Below, piece by piece: positions 26,863 through 36,879 of a stretch of DNA of 64,000 nt. Made by a program: the position numbers and the translations under genes. The notes under the pieces are model-generated. The model had not been told where the DNA came from and did no database searches. It worked only from the letters and a program-made list of their open reading frames with translations. Source of the stretch: Gracilimonas sp040882225 (GTDB taxonomy: Bacteria; Bacteroidota; Rhodothermia; Balneolales; Balneolaceae). Positions within the stretch are counted from its first letter, which is position 1. Every line of letters starts with the position of its first letter. The DNA is taken from positions 124,001 to 188,000 of the forward strand of contig JBBEBR010000006.1 of NCBI GenBank assembly GCA_040882225.1, read 5' to 3'.

Positions 26863-27363
26863 TTATATGGCAATTAGTACTTGGACTTTCATGATCAAGG
26901 CCAGAAGGAGGTTGGAACCACAGCATATCCTCATATTTGAGAATTTCAGCCGATGATAACGCAGACATTGGGCAAAAGACCGGTTTTGCAATGCCCTCTA
27001 TAAGTCCTATATATTCCAGACTAATCAACCAATTGAATTATACTGATGAACACCGAAAACTTCTATTCCCGAAAAACATACTTACCGTCATCTGAAACTT
27101 TGACACCCCGCTCGCTTGGTGGGAAGGTACCTTCTTAACCAGTGGTGGTCATCAAAGCCCTGAAAATCCAATACCACCCATATGAAATAAGAAGGCGGTT
27201 ATCGAATCTATACAATGATTGGCTCAAATGGCGAGTAACACTGGGGATCAGCTTCCAGGACTACATCTCAAAGCTGAAGTTTTGTAACGAGGCTTTTATC
27301 GATAAGGGATCAACGATTAAGATTTTCGAATAAATAATCATCCAGCCATCCCCTTGATCTCTA
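26863..27363. other. Spacer between repeat copies, partly repeated again at 28532-28772
   Basis: No convincing gene. Segments from about 26984 (TTTTGCAATGCCCTCTA) and from about 27280 (TTTGTAACGAGGCTTTTATC) recur to the right of copy B with small changes and deletions. The repeated block is therefore larger than the near-identical core and the right-hand version is shorter and more decayed. Short frames here have no recognisable product. Confidence 0.6.
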
Positions 27364-27364
27364 A

Positions 27365-27485
27365 TCACATATCCGCCTATACTGACCGCCTACTTCATAA
27401 AGGGCATGAGAAATCTGGCCAAGGAAGCTGTTTTTATCGTTTCCATTAATTCCTCGAAAAGATTGCCGTTATTCCGAGCAACATT
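27365..27485 (-). pseudogene. Fragment of icmF 3' end (copy R2)
   Basis: Same as R1 apart from one base: the last about 39 codons of an icmF homologue with two one-base deletions, ending at the equivalent TGA. Confidence 0.85.
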
Positions 27486-27678
27486 GCAGAGATGCTGATT
27501 TGACTGTGTTGCCCCTCAATGGATGTCAGAGACTTCCTGGCCTGTAACTTTCCAGCCTCCGTTTGCTCAAGACAATAAGATCTAGGGATTTTTTTAAAAA
27601 AGAAAGCCAGGTGGTTCCAGAAAATTGTCTAATAAATTTAGGATCCACACGGCTAAAAAGATTTGATGGGTAAGCGAA

Positions 27679-28455
27679 TTATTGAACTTTAACCCATACT
27701 GCGGTATGAAGATTGTACACCCAATTCATATCATCGCCGTCTAATTCGACATCCCAGGAGTCGTTTCCTGAGTTAACGGATAATTCGGGTGGATTGTACT
27801 CATACTGCATTTCATAACTTTGAATTCCAAATGGGGTGCTTCTTTCTTGTTGGAAGGTATCTGAGTTTTCGGAAAAAATCACTTTCTCTGTCAAAGTTTG
27901 TACACCAGCTCCCGTTTGCAAACCGTAATTTTGGATGTAAGCTGAATATTCAGTTTCCCAAGTCCCTTCTAAACCACTGCCGGAATCAGTTCGGGTAAAT
28001 AATCTAGCCTGTGTGGCATTCAAATTCTGCCCTTCGATAGCTATAGAAGCATCAAAGTAAGGTGTTGTAACGTTTACTTCTGAGGGATTACAGGCAAACA
28101 ACAGGTTATTAGCTTTAAGCTTTAAGAAGCCATCTTCAATGGTATACGTTCCTTTCACCACTTTCTCGATATACATATCATTGGCATACTCTTTATCACA
28201 TACCTCAGAGGTCACCTCTTGCTCACCATCGACCGTTTGGATTACTCTGCTCTTGGCGCTAATAGTTGAGTCTATGAAGGTACCATCGGCATTGAAAGTT
28301 CTGATGGTATTTCTTTTCACATCCCACTGCCCTTCAACCTCGCTCATCAATGCGACATCTTCAGCATTTTTATTTAGAGTATCAGAATTCGTTGTTGAAC
28401 AACTTACACCAACTACTAAAAAAATTATAACCAGAATAGCATTTGTTAATTTCAT
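27679..28455 (-). CDS. Lipocalin-like lipoprotein, copy B
   Basis: 258 residues from the ATG at 28455, with lipobox VVGVSC (Cys19) and the same two-half beta-rich architecture as copy A. The sequence is identical to copy A beyond the first few residues. The sequence upstream of both starts is also nearly the same for about 80 bases, so both copies probably carry the same promoter and are both expressed. Confidence 0.8.
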   Translation of the reverse strand: MKLTNAILVIIFLVVGVSCSTTNSDTLNKNAEDVALMSEVEGQWDVKRNTIRTFNADGTFIDSTISAKSRVIQTVDGEQEVTSEVCDKEYANDMYIEKVVKGTYTIEDGFLKLKANNLLFACNPSEVNVTTPYFDASIAIEGQNLNATQARLFTRTDSGSGLEGTWETEYSAYIQNYGLQTGAGVQTLTEKVIFSENSDTFQQERSTPFGIQSYEMQYEYNPPELSVNSGNDSWDVELDGDDMNWVYNLHTAVWVKVQ

Positions 28456-28772
28456 GAGTTTATGATTTATTTGAAAACCCTTGTTAAATAGTATTATAAT
28501 TAATTTCACCTTTATGATCAAAAAGTCTTTTGTTTTGCAATGCCCTCTACAAGTCCTATCTAATTATTCCAGACTCACCAAAACCGATTGAATCATATTA
28601 TTGAATCATATTAATGAACACCACAAACTTCTATTCACGCAAAAACATACTTACCGTCATCCGAGAGCCTAGGCTGGAGCTTTGTAACGAGGCTTTTATC
28701 GATGAAGCAATTTACGATATGGATTTTCGACTAAACAATCAGCGAAATCCAGCCATCCCCCCTAAGCTGTGG

Positions 28773-28874
28773 TCACATATTACGCCTATACTGCCCGCCT
28801 ACTTCATAAAGGGCATGAGAAATCTGGCCAAGTGAAGCTGTTTTTACCGTTTCCATCAGCTCTTCAAATAAATT
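28773..28874 (-). pseudogene. Fragment of icmF 3' end (copy R3, frame intact)
   Basis: Minus strand reads NLFEELMETVKTASLGQISH followed by ALYEVGGQYRRNM and TGA. That is 33 codons differing from native icmF by one residue (Val to Thr), while many bases differ synonymously. It starts abruptly at NLFEEL with no start codon, so it is a fragment, but its frame is unbroken, unlike R1 and R2. The pattern points to a diverged homologous gene as donor rather than a recent local copy. Confidence 0.85.
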
Positions 28875-28969
28875 GTACAATTTTTTCAAGGGGGATAGAA
28901 AGGATAATTATGATAAAAATTAATTTTTCTTTAATATATTGATATCATTTTGGATATAAGATTACAATT

Positions 28970-30187
28970 ATGGTTAAAAATATTTTTTACATTTTTATTC
29001 TTCTAGTGTTTTTTTCGTGTAAATCAAATCCGTCATCAAATTCCTCCGATGATTCTGGAGAGCCAACCACTGTAGAACCTACCATAGTAGCTTTTAATGG
29101 AGTAACTCAAAAAGGACCTTATGTCCAGGGTTCCACTGTTGAAATATTTGAAGTTGACAATAATTTGGAAACTTCTGGTGCTTCTTTTCTAACAACTATT
29201 TCCGATAATACCGGTAGATTTTCTGCGGAACAATTATCAATCGAAACACAGGTAGCATTATTATCAAGTCAGGGTTTTTATTTTGATGAAGTTGCCGGTG
29301 AGCTCTCGCAAAGTCAATTAAATTTGCAAACCTTAGTCGAAATCTCGGATTCTGTAGAAGCCAATATTAATATACTCACTCACTTGGAAGTTCCTAGAAT
29401 TCGTACCCTCTATCGTCAAAGCATGGGGTTTCGTGATGCTAAGAATCAAGCACGATCAGAAGTACTGGAGATATTTGGATTTGAGAGTGATACAACTGAA
29501 AATTCTGAAGAACTCGATATAACTAAATCAGGAGAGAGTAATGCTCAATTACTTGCTGCCTCAATTTTACTGATTGGTCTTAACACAACAGCAGAGCTTA
29601 GTGAGCTTCTGTCAAGAATAGCTGAAGACTTATCAGAAGACGGACAACTGACTAATCAAGAATTAGGCAGTGAACTTATGAATGCAGCTAGAATTATGAG
29701 TTTGGACGCAATAACAAATAATCTTAAAAGTAGATACTCTGATTTAGGACAAGAAGTTGATATTCCTGAATTTAAAAATTACATTCAGGATTTTATTAAT
29801 AGTAATAAATACCCCTTTACATTAGAAGTTGATTTCCCTGAAAATGGAAATTACGGCAAAAATGTTTTAAACAAAGAACTTACAAACTTGAACTTAACTG
29901 GTGAAGCTGATTTTAGCTTTAGAGGAGAACCTTCAAATAAAGCACCCATGAATAAAATCGTAGTTAAATCTTTATCAGGAAATGTTTGGGTTTATGAGCA
30001 AGGCTCAAATATAAATCTCACAGTTGGTTATTATGACTACAATAATAAAGAGCAAGTATTCACTGTAAATAACAAGACTGAAGAATTTGATTTAAAATTT
30101 GGTATTATAGGTAACGGAAAAGCAAAAATTAATTATTATGAGTTTTTATCAGATACAGTTACTTATTCAAAAGTAATTGACTATTGA
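28970..30187 (+). CDS. Lipoprotein with QKGPYVQGSTV motif, AT-rich
   Basis: 405 residues. Signal peptide ends in FFSC (Cys17) followed by a Ser-rich linker. FNGVTQKGPYVQGSTVEIFE and VEANINILTHLEVPRIRTLY recall, from memory, a group of FCB surface lipoproteins with carboxypeptidase-regulatory-like N-domains; the function is unknown. The DNA is visibly more AT-rich than its neighbours and uses more A/T-ending codons, which suggests acquisition. It sits alone between the icmF fragments and icmF itself, on the opposite strand. The gap 30188-30341 shows nothing clear. Confidence 0.75.
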   Translation: MVKNIFYIFILLVFFSCKSNPSSNSSDDSGEPTTVEPTIVAFNGVTQKGPYVQGSTVEIFEVDNNLETSGASFLTTISDNTGRFSAEQLSIETQVALLSSQGFYFDEVAGELSQSQLNLQTLVEISDSVEANINILTHLEVPRIRTLYRQSMGFRDAKNQARSEVLEIFGFESDTTENSEELDITKSGESNAQLLAASILLIGLNTTAELSELLSRIAEDLSEDGQLTNQELGSELMNAARIMSLDAITNNLKSRYSDLGQEVDIPEFKNYIQDFINSNKYPFTLEVDFPENGNYGKNVLNKELTNLNLTGEADFSFRGEPSNKAPMNKIVVKSLSGNVWVYEQGSNINLTVGYYDYNNKEQVFTVNNKTEEFDLKFGIIGNGKAKINYYEFLSDTVTYSKVIDY

Positions 30188-30341
30188 AATTAATCTTACC
30201 TAACTAAAGAACAATAATCCTGAACTATTCTCAAAAGCTCTAGCTAGTAAAGGGTCTTAAATAATCATCTATCAGTTGCTTATAAGTAAATGAGTATGTA
30301 CACTTCTTCGATTAACTAGTTACGAATCAATAATTCATCGT

Positions 30342-33300
30342 TCACATATTCCTTCTGTACTGCCCACCCACTTCATACAGTGCATGAGATATCTGCCCCA
30401 ACGAAGCTACTTTAACTGTTTCCATCAGCTCCTCAAAAAGATTGCCGTTTTCCCGAGCAACGTTTTTAAGACGTTCAATAGCTTGATCTGAATCCCGCTC
30501 GTTGCGTTTCCAGAATGCCTTGAGATTATCAATTTGCTGCCGTTTTTCTTCGTCTGTAGAGCGGATTAACTCGATGGGTTTCTCCGCTTCTTCTCCTTTT
30601 CCATCCTTCTGAAAGGTGTTCACACCAATAATCGGCAGTTCGCCTGTGTGCTTTTTAGTTTCGTAGTGTAAGCTTTCATCCTGAATTTTTCCGCGCTGAT
30701 ACATGCTCTCCATGGCTCCCAAAACTCCTCCTCTTTCTGTGATGCGATCGAATTCAGTAAGAATGGCTTCTTCCACCAGGTCAGTTAATTCTTCAATAAA
30801 AAATGAACCCTGATTGATATTCTCATTCTTAGCCGTTCCCAATTCTTTATTGATAATCATTTGAATAGCTAAGGCACGGCGAACCGACTCCTCTGTTGGC
30901 GTAGTGATGGCTTCATCATATGCATTCGTATGCAGGGAATTGCAGTTATCATAAATAGCCAATAAAGCCTGTAAGGTAGTTCGGATATCATTGAACTGAA
31001 TTTCCTGCGCGTGAAGAGATCTTCCGCTTGTCTGAATGTGGTATTTCAGCTTTTGAGAACGATCGTTGGCAGCATATTTATTCTTCATAGCCACAGACCA
31101 AATTCGTCTCGCCACCCTACCGATTACAGCGTATTCCGGATCTAATCCATTACTGAAAAAGAACGAAAGATTGTGTGCGAAATCATCCACACTCAAACCG
31201 CGGGCAAGATAATATTCAACAAAAGTGAAACCGTTAGAGAGAGTAAAAGCTGCCTGCGTTATCGGATTTGCCCCCGCTTCCGCGATATGATATCCCGAAA
31301 TTGAAACCGAGTAATAATTACGAACTTGTTTTTCGGTGAAGTAGGTTTGAATATCCCCCATCATTTTAAGTGCAAATTCAGTAGAAAAAATACACGTATT
31401 CTGCGCCTGATCTTCTTTCAGGATATCCGCCTGAACAGTTCCACGAACTACATTTAAAGTCTGAGCTTTAATTTTCTCATATATATCTTTCTCTACGAGA
31501 TGATCTCCTGAAATACCCAGCGTCCCTAAACCAAATTCATTATTTCCTGCAGGAATTTCGTTGCAGTATGTAGGGATTTCCACGCCGCGTTCTTTGAAGT
31601 AGGCCTTTATTTTTTTCTGTGCTCCCTCCCATTTTCCTTCACTAATCAAATATCGTTCTACTTCCTGATCGATGGCTGTATTCATGAACATAGCCAAAAT
31701 CATAGGTGCGGGTCCATTTATGGTCATAGAAACCGATGTGGTTGGGGAAGTCAAATCAAAGCCAGAATAGAGCTTCTTCATGTCATCAAGGGAACAAATG
31801 CTTACTCCGGAGTTCCCTATTTTGCCGTAAATGTCGGGGCGATAACCGGGATCTTCACCATAAAGCGTAACTGAATCGAAAGCGGTAGAAAGTCGTGCGG
31901 CCGGTAAACCTTCACTCACATAATGAAATCGTTTGTTGGTGCGCTCTGGAGTTCCTTCACCGGCAAACATTCTGGTTGGATCTTCCCCTTCACGCTTAAA
32001 AGGAAATACGCCGGCTGTGTACGGAAAATATCCTGGTAAATTTTCTTTGAGGGCAAACTTCAATCGGTCTCCCCAGCTTTTTGTTTTAGGAAGGGCTACA
32101 CGCGGAACCTGTAATCCACTCAAGGATTCCCTGAACAACTCATTTCTAAAAACCTTTCCACGAGTTTTTACCTCAATATATTGCTGCCGGTATTGCTGAT
32201 AAAGATCGTCCCAGCCATCTAAAATCTTCTTTGGAAGCACATCAAGCTTCGAAAGCCAGTGCTCCTTCATTTTGGCAAGATTGCCGGTTACGACTTCTTT
32301 TTCATCAGGATTCCAGTTTTCGAGCTGATCAATAGTTCCTGAAACCTGATCCAATTTCGTAGCCGTTTCTACCTGTTCTTCCACCCATTCGTGATAATCG
32401 CGAACGGTTTCTGATATTTCAGACAGATAACGAACTCTTTTCCCGGGAATAATCGCCTGAGCCTGAATATCTTCCGCCGGCTCTGCATTAGTATATAATC
32501 GACTTTCCCAGGTTAGCGAATATTTCTCGTTGATTTTATCAACCAAAGCTTTGAAAAGCCGGTTAACTCCTTCATCGTTGAACTGAGCCGCAATAGTTGG
32601 ATAAACCGGCATTTCTTCTGGTTTGGAATGCCACTTCCCACTATTTCTGATAATCTGTTTCCGTACATCCCGAAGCGCATCCAAAGAACCTTTCTTCTCA
32701 AACTTGTTGAGCACAACCAGGTCAGCGAGATCAAGCATATTAATTTTTTCGAGCTGTGTAGCAGCGCCATATTCGCTTGTCATCACGTAAACGGGAATAT
32801 CTGTGATATCGACAATTTCCGTTCCGCTTTGGCCAATTCCGCTGGTTTCAACAATAATAAGATCAAATCCGGCGGCTTTATAAAGCTCAATTGCCCCGAG
32901 CAAACCTTTGCTTGTGGCACGGTTGGAGGCCCGCGTTGCCATACTGCGCATAAAAACCCGGTCGGTATCGATACTGTTCATCCGGATGCGGTCGCCAAGC
33001 AGTGCACCGCCGGTTTTTATTTTTGATGGGTCCACGGAAATAATTCCGATATTTAAATCTTCATATTCGGTTAAAAAACGCCGAACCAATTCATCAGTGA
33101 GTGAGCTTTTACCAGCTCCACCAGTTCCGGTAATTCCAACTAAAGGAATGGTTTTGGATGATTTCTCAATTTCCTTGCCGGATTCATTAAAAATTTTGCC
33201 TTCTTTAAAAGAGATTACTTCTGTTCGCTCATTTTCGATGGCGGTAAGGCTTCTTGCGAGGGCAATCGTATCGCGAGACGCTAATTTTGATATCTCGGGT

Positions 33301-33812
33301 TTTGCGATGGAAACAGGATCATAATCACATTCTTTAAGCATGAAATTAATCATGCCTTGAAGGCCCATTGCACTGCCATCATCTACAGAAAAAATACGGG
33401 TAACTCCGGCTTTATGTAGTTCATTAATTTCATCCCTAACAATTACACCGCCGCCGCCGCCGAAAACTTTGATATGGCCAGCACCATGTTCATTCAGCAA
33501 CTCAATCATGTACTTAAAATACTCCACGTGTCCGCCCTGATACGAACTAATTGCAATTCCCTGGGCATCTTCCTGAATGGCACAATTTACAATTTCATGC
33601 ACCGAACGATTGTGCCCGAGATGAATCACTTCCGCACCGCTGCTTTGCAGAATACGCCTCATAATATTGATACTGGCGTCGTGGCCATCAAATAAACTTG
33701 CCGCTGTTACAAAGCGAACTTTGTGTTTAGATTGGTACGGCTCTTGAACCTGCGGTCTGTTTGCAGGTTTGTTATTTGATTTTGCAGAAGTTGATTTCGT
33801 TGTTACCGACAT
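30342..33812 (-). CDS. icmF: Fused isobutyryl-CoA mutase IcmF
   Basis: 1156 residues. B12-binding domain (about 30-165; FDGHDASINI with the cobalt-ligand His44), MeaB-type chaperone GTPase (about 220-490; P-loop GITGTGGAGKSS at 226-237, SVDPSK, VETSGIGQSGTE, LNKFEKKG), then the mutase barrel (GVFPFKREGEDPTRMFAGEG, STAFDSVTLYG, GNSGVSICSLDD, YHIAEAGANPITQ). Domain order and GVFPFKR identify IcmF rather than methylmalonyl-CoA mutase. It interconverts isobutyryl-CoA and n-butyryl-CoA with its own reactivating GTPase. Three fragments of its 3' end lie downstream at 25693, 27365 and 28773. Confidence 0.95.
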   Translation of the reverse strand: MSVTTKSTSAKSNNKPANRPQVQEPYQSKHKVRFVTAASLFDGHDASINIMRRILQSSGAEVIHLGHNRSVHEIVNCAIQEDAQGIAISSYQGGHVEYFKYMIELLNEHGAGHIKVFGGGGGVIVRDEINELHKAGVTRIFSVDDGSAMGLQGMINFMLKECDYDPVSIAKPEISKLASRDTIALARSLTAIENERTEVISFKEGKIFNESGKEIEKSSKTIPLVGITGTGGAGKSSLTDELVRRFLTEYEDLNIGIISVDPSKIKTGGALLGDRIRMNSIDTDRVFMRSMATRASNRATSKGLLGAIELYKAAGFDLIIVETSGIGQSGTEIVDITDIPVYVMTSEYGAATQLEKINMLDLADLVVLNKFEKKGSLDALRDVRKQIIRNSGKWHSKPEEMPVYPTIAAQFNDEGVNRLFKALVDKINEKYSLTWESRLYTNAEPAEDIQAQAIIPGKRVRYLSEISETVRDYHEWVEEQVETATKLDQVSGTIDQLENWNPDEKEVVTGNLAKMKEHWLSKLDVLPKKILDGWDDLYQQYRQQYIEVKTRGKVFRNELFRESLSGLQVPRVALPKTKSWGDRLKFALKENLPGYFPYTAGVFPFKREGEDPTRMFAGEGTPERTNKRFHYVSEGLPAARLSTAFDSVTLYGEDPGYRPDIYGKIGNSGVSICSLDDMKKLYSGFDLTSPTTSVSMTINGPAPMILAMFMNTAIDQEVERYLISEGKWEGAQKKIKAYFKERGVEIPTYCNEIPAGNNEFGLGTLGISGDHLVEKDIYEKIKAQTLNVVRGTVQADILKEDQAQNTCIFSTEFALKMMGDIQTYFTEKQVRNYYSVSISGYHIAEAGANPITQAAFTLSNGFTFVEYYLARGLSVDDFAHNLSFFFSNGLDPEYAVIGRVARRIWSVAMKNKYAANDRSQKLKYHIQTSGRSLHAQEIQFNDIRTTLQALLAIYDNCNSLHTNAYDEAITTPTEESVRRALAIQMIINKELGTAKNENINQGSFFIEELTDLVEEAILTEFDRITERGGVLGAMESMYQRGKIQDESLHYETKKHTGELPIIGVNTFQKDGKGEEAEKPIELIRSTDEEKRQQIDNLKAFWKRNERDSDQAIERLKNVARENGNLFEELMETVKVASLGQISHALYEVGGQYRRNM

Positions 33813-34000
33813 AAACTATCTTTTATATTTAATGAAAGCGGTTCCACAAGATACGGATTTGAGTGCGTTTTTATAAGTGGACATCTGTAATTATTGAGAG
33901 CGACTGCTTTTACTTTTCCAAAAGCATTCCTAAAATCGAATTAAATTCATTCTCCCCTAAAAAAAGAGTGCTGTTCAATAAAACTTATTTGATAAAGCTA

Positions 34001-35185
34001 TCACGGAAATACCTGAGGCAGTTCACCCACCTGCAATAGCTCAGAGAGTTTTTGGCCAACGTAGGTGTTGTCTCTCCAGCCCATAAATTCGAGAGCCTGT
34101 GGGCCATAGGCCATTAAAGGAACGGGAATTCCGGTATGAGACCCGGTAGTCCAGTAAACTTCCAATTCCTTACCGTTATTTTGCTGTCGCTGCATGGTCA
34201 TTCCACCGGTTTCATGATCGGCTGTAATAATCACTAAAGTTTCTCCGTCCTGAACTGCAAAATTCAGCACTGTTTTGATTGCGGCATCAAAATCTTCAAT
34301 TTCCCGAAGTACATATTCAACATCATTATCATGGCCAGCCCAATCAATTTGACTTCCTTCAACCATCAGAAAAAAACCATTCTCATTTTGGCTTAAAATA
34401 TCCAAAGCTTTTGAGGTCATTTTAGCGGATGATGGCTCTCCTTCTGCCCGTTCAAATCCATCTTCAGCAAAAAGGCCAAGAAGCTGATTGGTTTCTGAGT
34501 TATCAAGTTCTTCCTCATTCAGTAAAATTTCATAACCGACAGTTTGGAATTGCTCAAGTAAATCAACAGAATCGGATCTTTGCGCGGGAGCAAACCATTT
34601 CACCCCGCCTCCTAAAAAAACATCCACACCTGAGTCAAGGAAATCTGCCGCAATTTCTTCCTGCATACTTCTTCGCTCAACATGTGCAGCAAAACTTGCA
34701 GGCGTTGCATGTGTTATCGACGAAGTAGAAATCAAACCCGTGCTTAATCCTTTTTCTTCCGCTAATTCCAGAATAGTTTTACAAGCTGCGGAATCAGGGT
34801 CAACACCAATAGCGCCGTTGTAAGTTTTCAAGCCACAAGAAAAAGCCGTTGCGCCTGAGGCTGAATCCGTAATCAAATTATCTGAGGAGTGAGTTTTAAC
34901 AAATCCTGTTACCGGCAGCGTTTGCATGTGCAAAAGGCCATCAGCGCCAACCAGTCCAATCTGACCCGAAGAAATTTGTGCGAGGCCATTACCATCGCCA
35001 ATCAGCAGAATTATATTTTTAATGGTTTTGCTTTCCACCAACGGCAACATTTCGGGGACGGGAGATTTCGATTCAGCTACAGAAAATACTTCCGTTTTCG
35101 TTTCAGAATTGCCTGAGTCGCTCCCACTCATCTGGCAGGCATTGAACAGTACGACCACAGATAATAGTGACAGTATCTTTTTCAT
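34001..35185 (-). CDS. Alkaline phosphatase, lipoprotein form
   Basis: 394 residues. A signal peptide with lipobox LFNAC (Cys17) is followed by the PhoA fold. IILLIGDGNG carries the first metal ligand, TDSASGATA the nucleophilic Ser, and GSQIDWAGHDND and TADHETGG the remaining zinc ligands; GSHTG is near the end. It releases phosphate from organic esters outside the inner membrane. Gene stands alone. The 188 bases upstream (33813-34000 lies downstream; 35186-35228 upstream) show no PHO-like box I can recognise. Confidence 0.92.
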   Translation of the reverse strand: MKKILSLLSVVVLFNACQMSGSDSGNSETKTEVFSVAESKSPVPEMLPLVESKTIKNIILLIGDGNGLAQISSGQIGLVGADGLLHMQTLPVTGFVKTHSSDNLITDSASGATAFSCGLKTYNGAIGVDPDSAACKTILELAEEKGLSTGLISTSSITHATPASFAAHVERRSMQEEIAADFLDSGVDVFLGGGVKWFAPAQRSDSVDLLEQFQTVGYEILLNEEELDNSETNQLLGLFAEDGFERAEGEPSSAKMTSKALDILSQNENGFFLMVEGSQIDWAGHDNDVEYVLREIEDFDAAIKTVLNFAVQDGETLVIITADHETGGMTMQRQQNNGKELEVYWTTGSHTGIPVPLMAYGPQALEFMGWRDNTYVGQKLSELLQVGELPQVFP

Positions 35186-35228
35186 AACAAGCTAATTTTG
35201 AATTTTTAGGGTGTTTAAAAATTGTATA

Positions 35229-36752
35229 TCAGTCTTTGCCAAATTTAGGAATCAGGCTTTTTATAACTCCCCAAATCCCTTTCGATGGTGTTCTGTATTT
35301 CTGATTTCTTCTCGTTGCTTTCGCAATTCTTTCCGCGGGAATGCCATGTTTTTTTGTTGAAGTATTTTCCGGTTTTTTCCTCTCAACCTTCTTTTCCTTC
35401 TTGTCGGCCTTGGAATCCTCACTGCCTTTCAGCTTCACACTCACACTATCCAAATTCTCTAACTTTTTTCTAATCTGTGCAAGAGATTTCTTCCGCTTAG
35501 GTTTTTCTTTTGGGGATGCGGCAGTTTTTTTGGTTGAATTCGCTTCGGGTTCTTTAGCTTCTTCCTGCTTCGCTTTTGGAACTGGCTTTCTTTTTGGACG
35601 TTCTTTTTGCTGCGATTTACTTTTAGGCTTTTGCTCTTTGGAATCAGATGGCATATCTAAAATTGTAAGCTGATCGCCAACTTTATCCTGAATTGCAAGA
35701 AAAGCGCGGCTGTCTTTTTTACTAACCAGCGTAATGGCCATTCCTGATTTATCATAACGCCCGGTTCGCCCAATCCGGTGAATGTAATCATCAACAGCTC
35801 TTGGTACGTCATAATTGATGATCAAAGAAACATCGGCGATATCTATTCCACGCGCAATTACATCGGTAGCTACAATTACGGGTACCACTCCGTTTTTGAA
35901 TTCGTGAAGGGCTTTATTTCGCTCATCCTGAGTACGATCTCCATGAATACTTCCCGCTTTTATTCCTTTTTTTGAGAGAAGGCGTTCCAGCTCGTCGGTT
36001 CCTCTTTTGGTTGCACAAAAAATAATGCACGAATCCCACTGCAAATCATCCAAAATATGCTGCACAAGATCCAGTTTATCTTTTATATCTACATGATAGG
36101 CGCGCTGAGAAATACTTTCTGAAGGTTTAGAAATTTCAATTTCAATCTTCTCAGGATCCTTCATAATATTTCGGGCAAGCTCTTTAATCTGCCCCGGCAT
36201 GGTTGCCGAAAAAAGTAAGGTCTGTCTTTCGGTTGGGAGTTTCTTTATGATTTTAGTCACATCAGGGAGAAAGCCCATGTCGAGCATGCGGTCGGCTTCA
36301 TCCAACACTAAATATTTGATGTGGCTGAAGTCAATATCCAGCACTTTTGTTTGGTCAATCAGCCTTCCGGGAGTAGCTACAATTATATCAACCCCGGCAC
36401 GAATGGCATTTGCTTGCTTGCCGAAATCTTCACCACCAATAATAGTAGCCGAAGAAAGGCCGGTATGATAACCAAGCGCGAAAATTTGTTCGTCAATTTG
36501 CTGGGCTAATTCCCTGGTGGGCGAAAGAATTAAAGCCTGTGTATGCTCAGATTTATTCTGAAGGATTTGCTCAATTATTGGGATAACAAAAGCTCCTGTT
36601 TTCCCTGTTCCTGTTTGTGCTGCTCCAATCATATCCTTTTTACTTAGGATAATCGGAATACTTTTTTCCTGAATTGGAGTGGGGGTCGAATAGCCAATAT
36701 CTCTCAAGCCTGATTTCAGCTCTTCGTGGAGATCAAGATCATTAAATGTCAA
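35229..36752 (-). CDS. DEAD-box RNA helicase (RhlE-like)
   Basis: 507 residues. Q motif (TPTPIQEKSIP), AQTGTGKT, PTRELAQQ, DEADRMLDMGF, SAT and HRIGRTGRYD are all present in residues 1-370. A long, Lys-rich, low-complexity tail follows (about 375-507), typical of RNA-binding extensions in FCB DEAD-box proteins. It unwinds RNA in ribosome assembly or mRNA decay. The gap to the divergent FKBP gene (36753-36879) is AT-rich without a clear promoter. Confidence 0.93.
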   Translation of the reverse strand: MTFNDLDLHEELKSGLRDIGYSTPTPIQEKSIPIILSKKDMIGAAQTGTGKTGAFVIPIIEQILQNKSEHTQALILSPTRELAQQIDEQIFALGYHTGLSSATIIGGEDFGKQANAIRAGVDIIVATPGRLIDQTKVLDIDFSHIKYLVLDEADRMLDMGFLPDVTKIIKKLPTERQTLLFSATMPGQIKELARNIMKDPEKIEIEISKPSESISQRAYHVDIKDKLDLVQHILDDLQWDSCIIFCATKRGTDELERLLSKKGIKAGSIHGDRTQDERNKALHEFKNGVVPVIVATDVIARGIDIADVSLIINYDVPRAVDDYIHRIGRTGRYDKSGMAITLVSKKDSRAFLAIQDKVGDQLTILDMPSDSKEQKPKSKSQQKERPKRKPVPKAKQEEAKEPEANSTKKTAASPKEKPKRKKSLAQIRKKLENLDSVSVKLKGSEDSKADKKEKKVERKKPENTSTKKHGIPAERIAKATRRNQKYRTPSKGIWGVIKSLIPKFGKD

Positions 36753-36879
36753 TGTATTAATACCTGTAGTGAAAATTATTATGTAATAATATACATAGAT
36801 AAGTGATTACTTATTCTACTTTGCTATGATTTATCCCTAATTTACGAGCTGTTAATTTTTAAACATCAAAAAAAGAAAA

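Larger units (their letters stand above)
27364..28534. repeat. Direct repeat copy B (lipoprotein unit, about 1.17 kb)
   Basis: Second copy of the unit at 25692-26862, same orientation. It holds the R2 icmF fragment and lipoprotein copy B. The 193 bases from 27486 to 27678 carry no gene. Confidence 0.95.

Noticed and set aside
26846..27333. Small frames between the duplicated units
   Set aside because: They do not persist in the related sequence at 28532-28772, which carries deletions and frame changes.
25692..28534. Transposon carrying the lipoproteins
   Set aside because: No transposase, terminal inverted repeats or target-site duplications could be seen.
28614..28835. 73-codon plus-strand frame
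   Set aside because: It runs antisense through the icmF fragment R3, which explains its openness.
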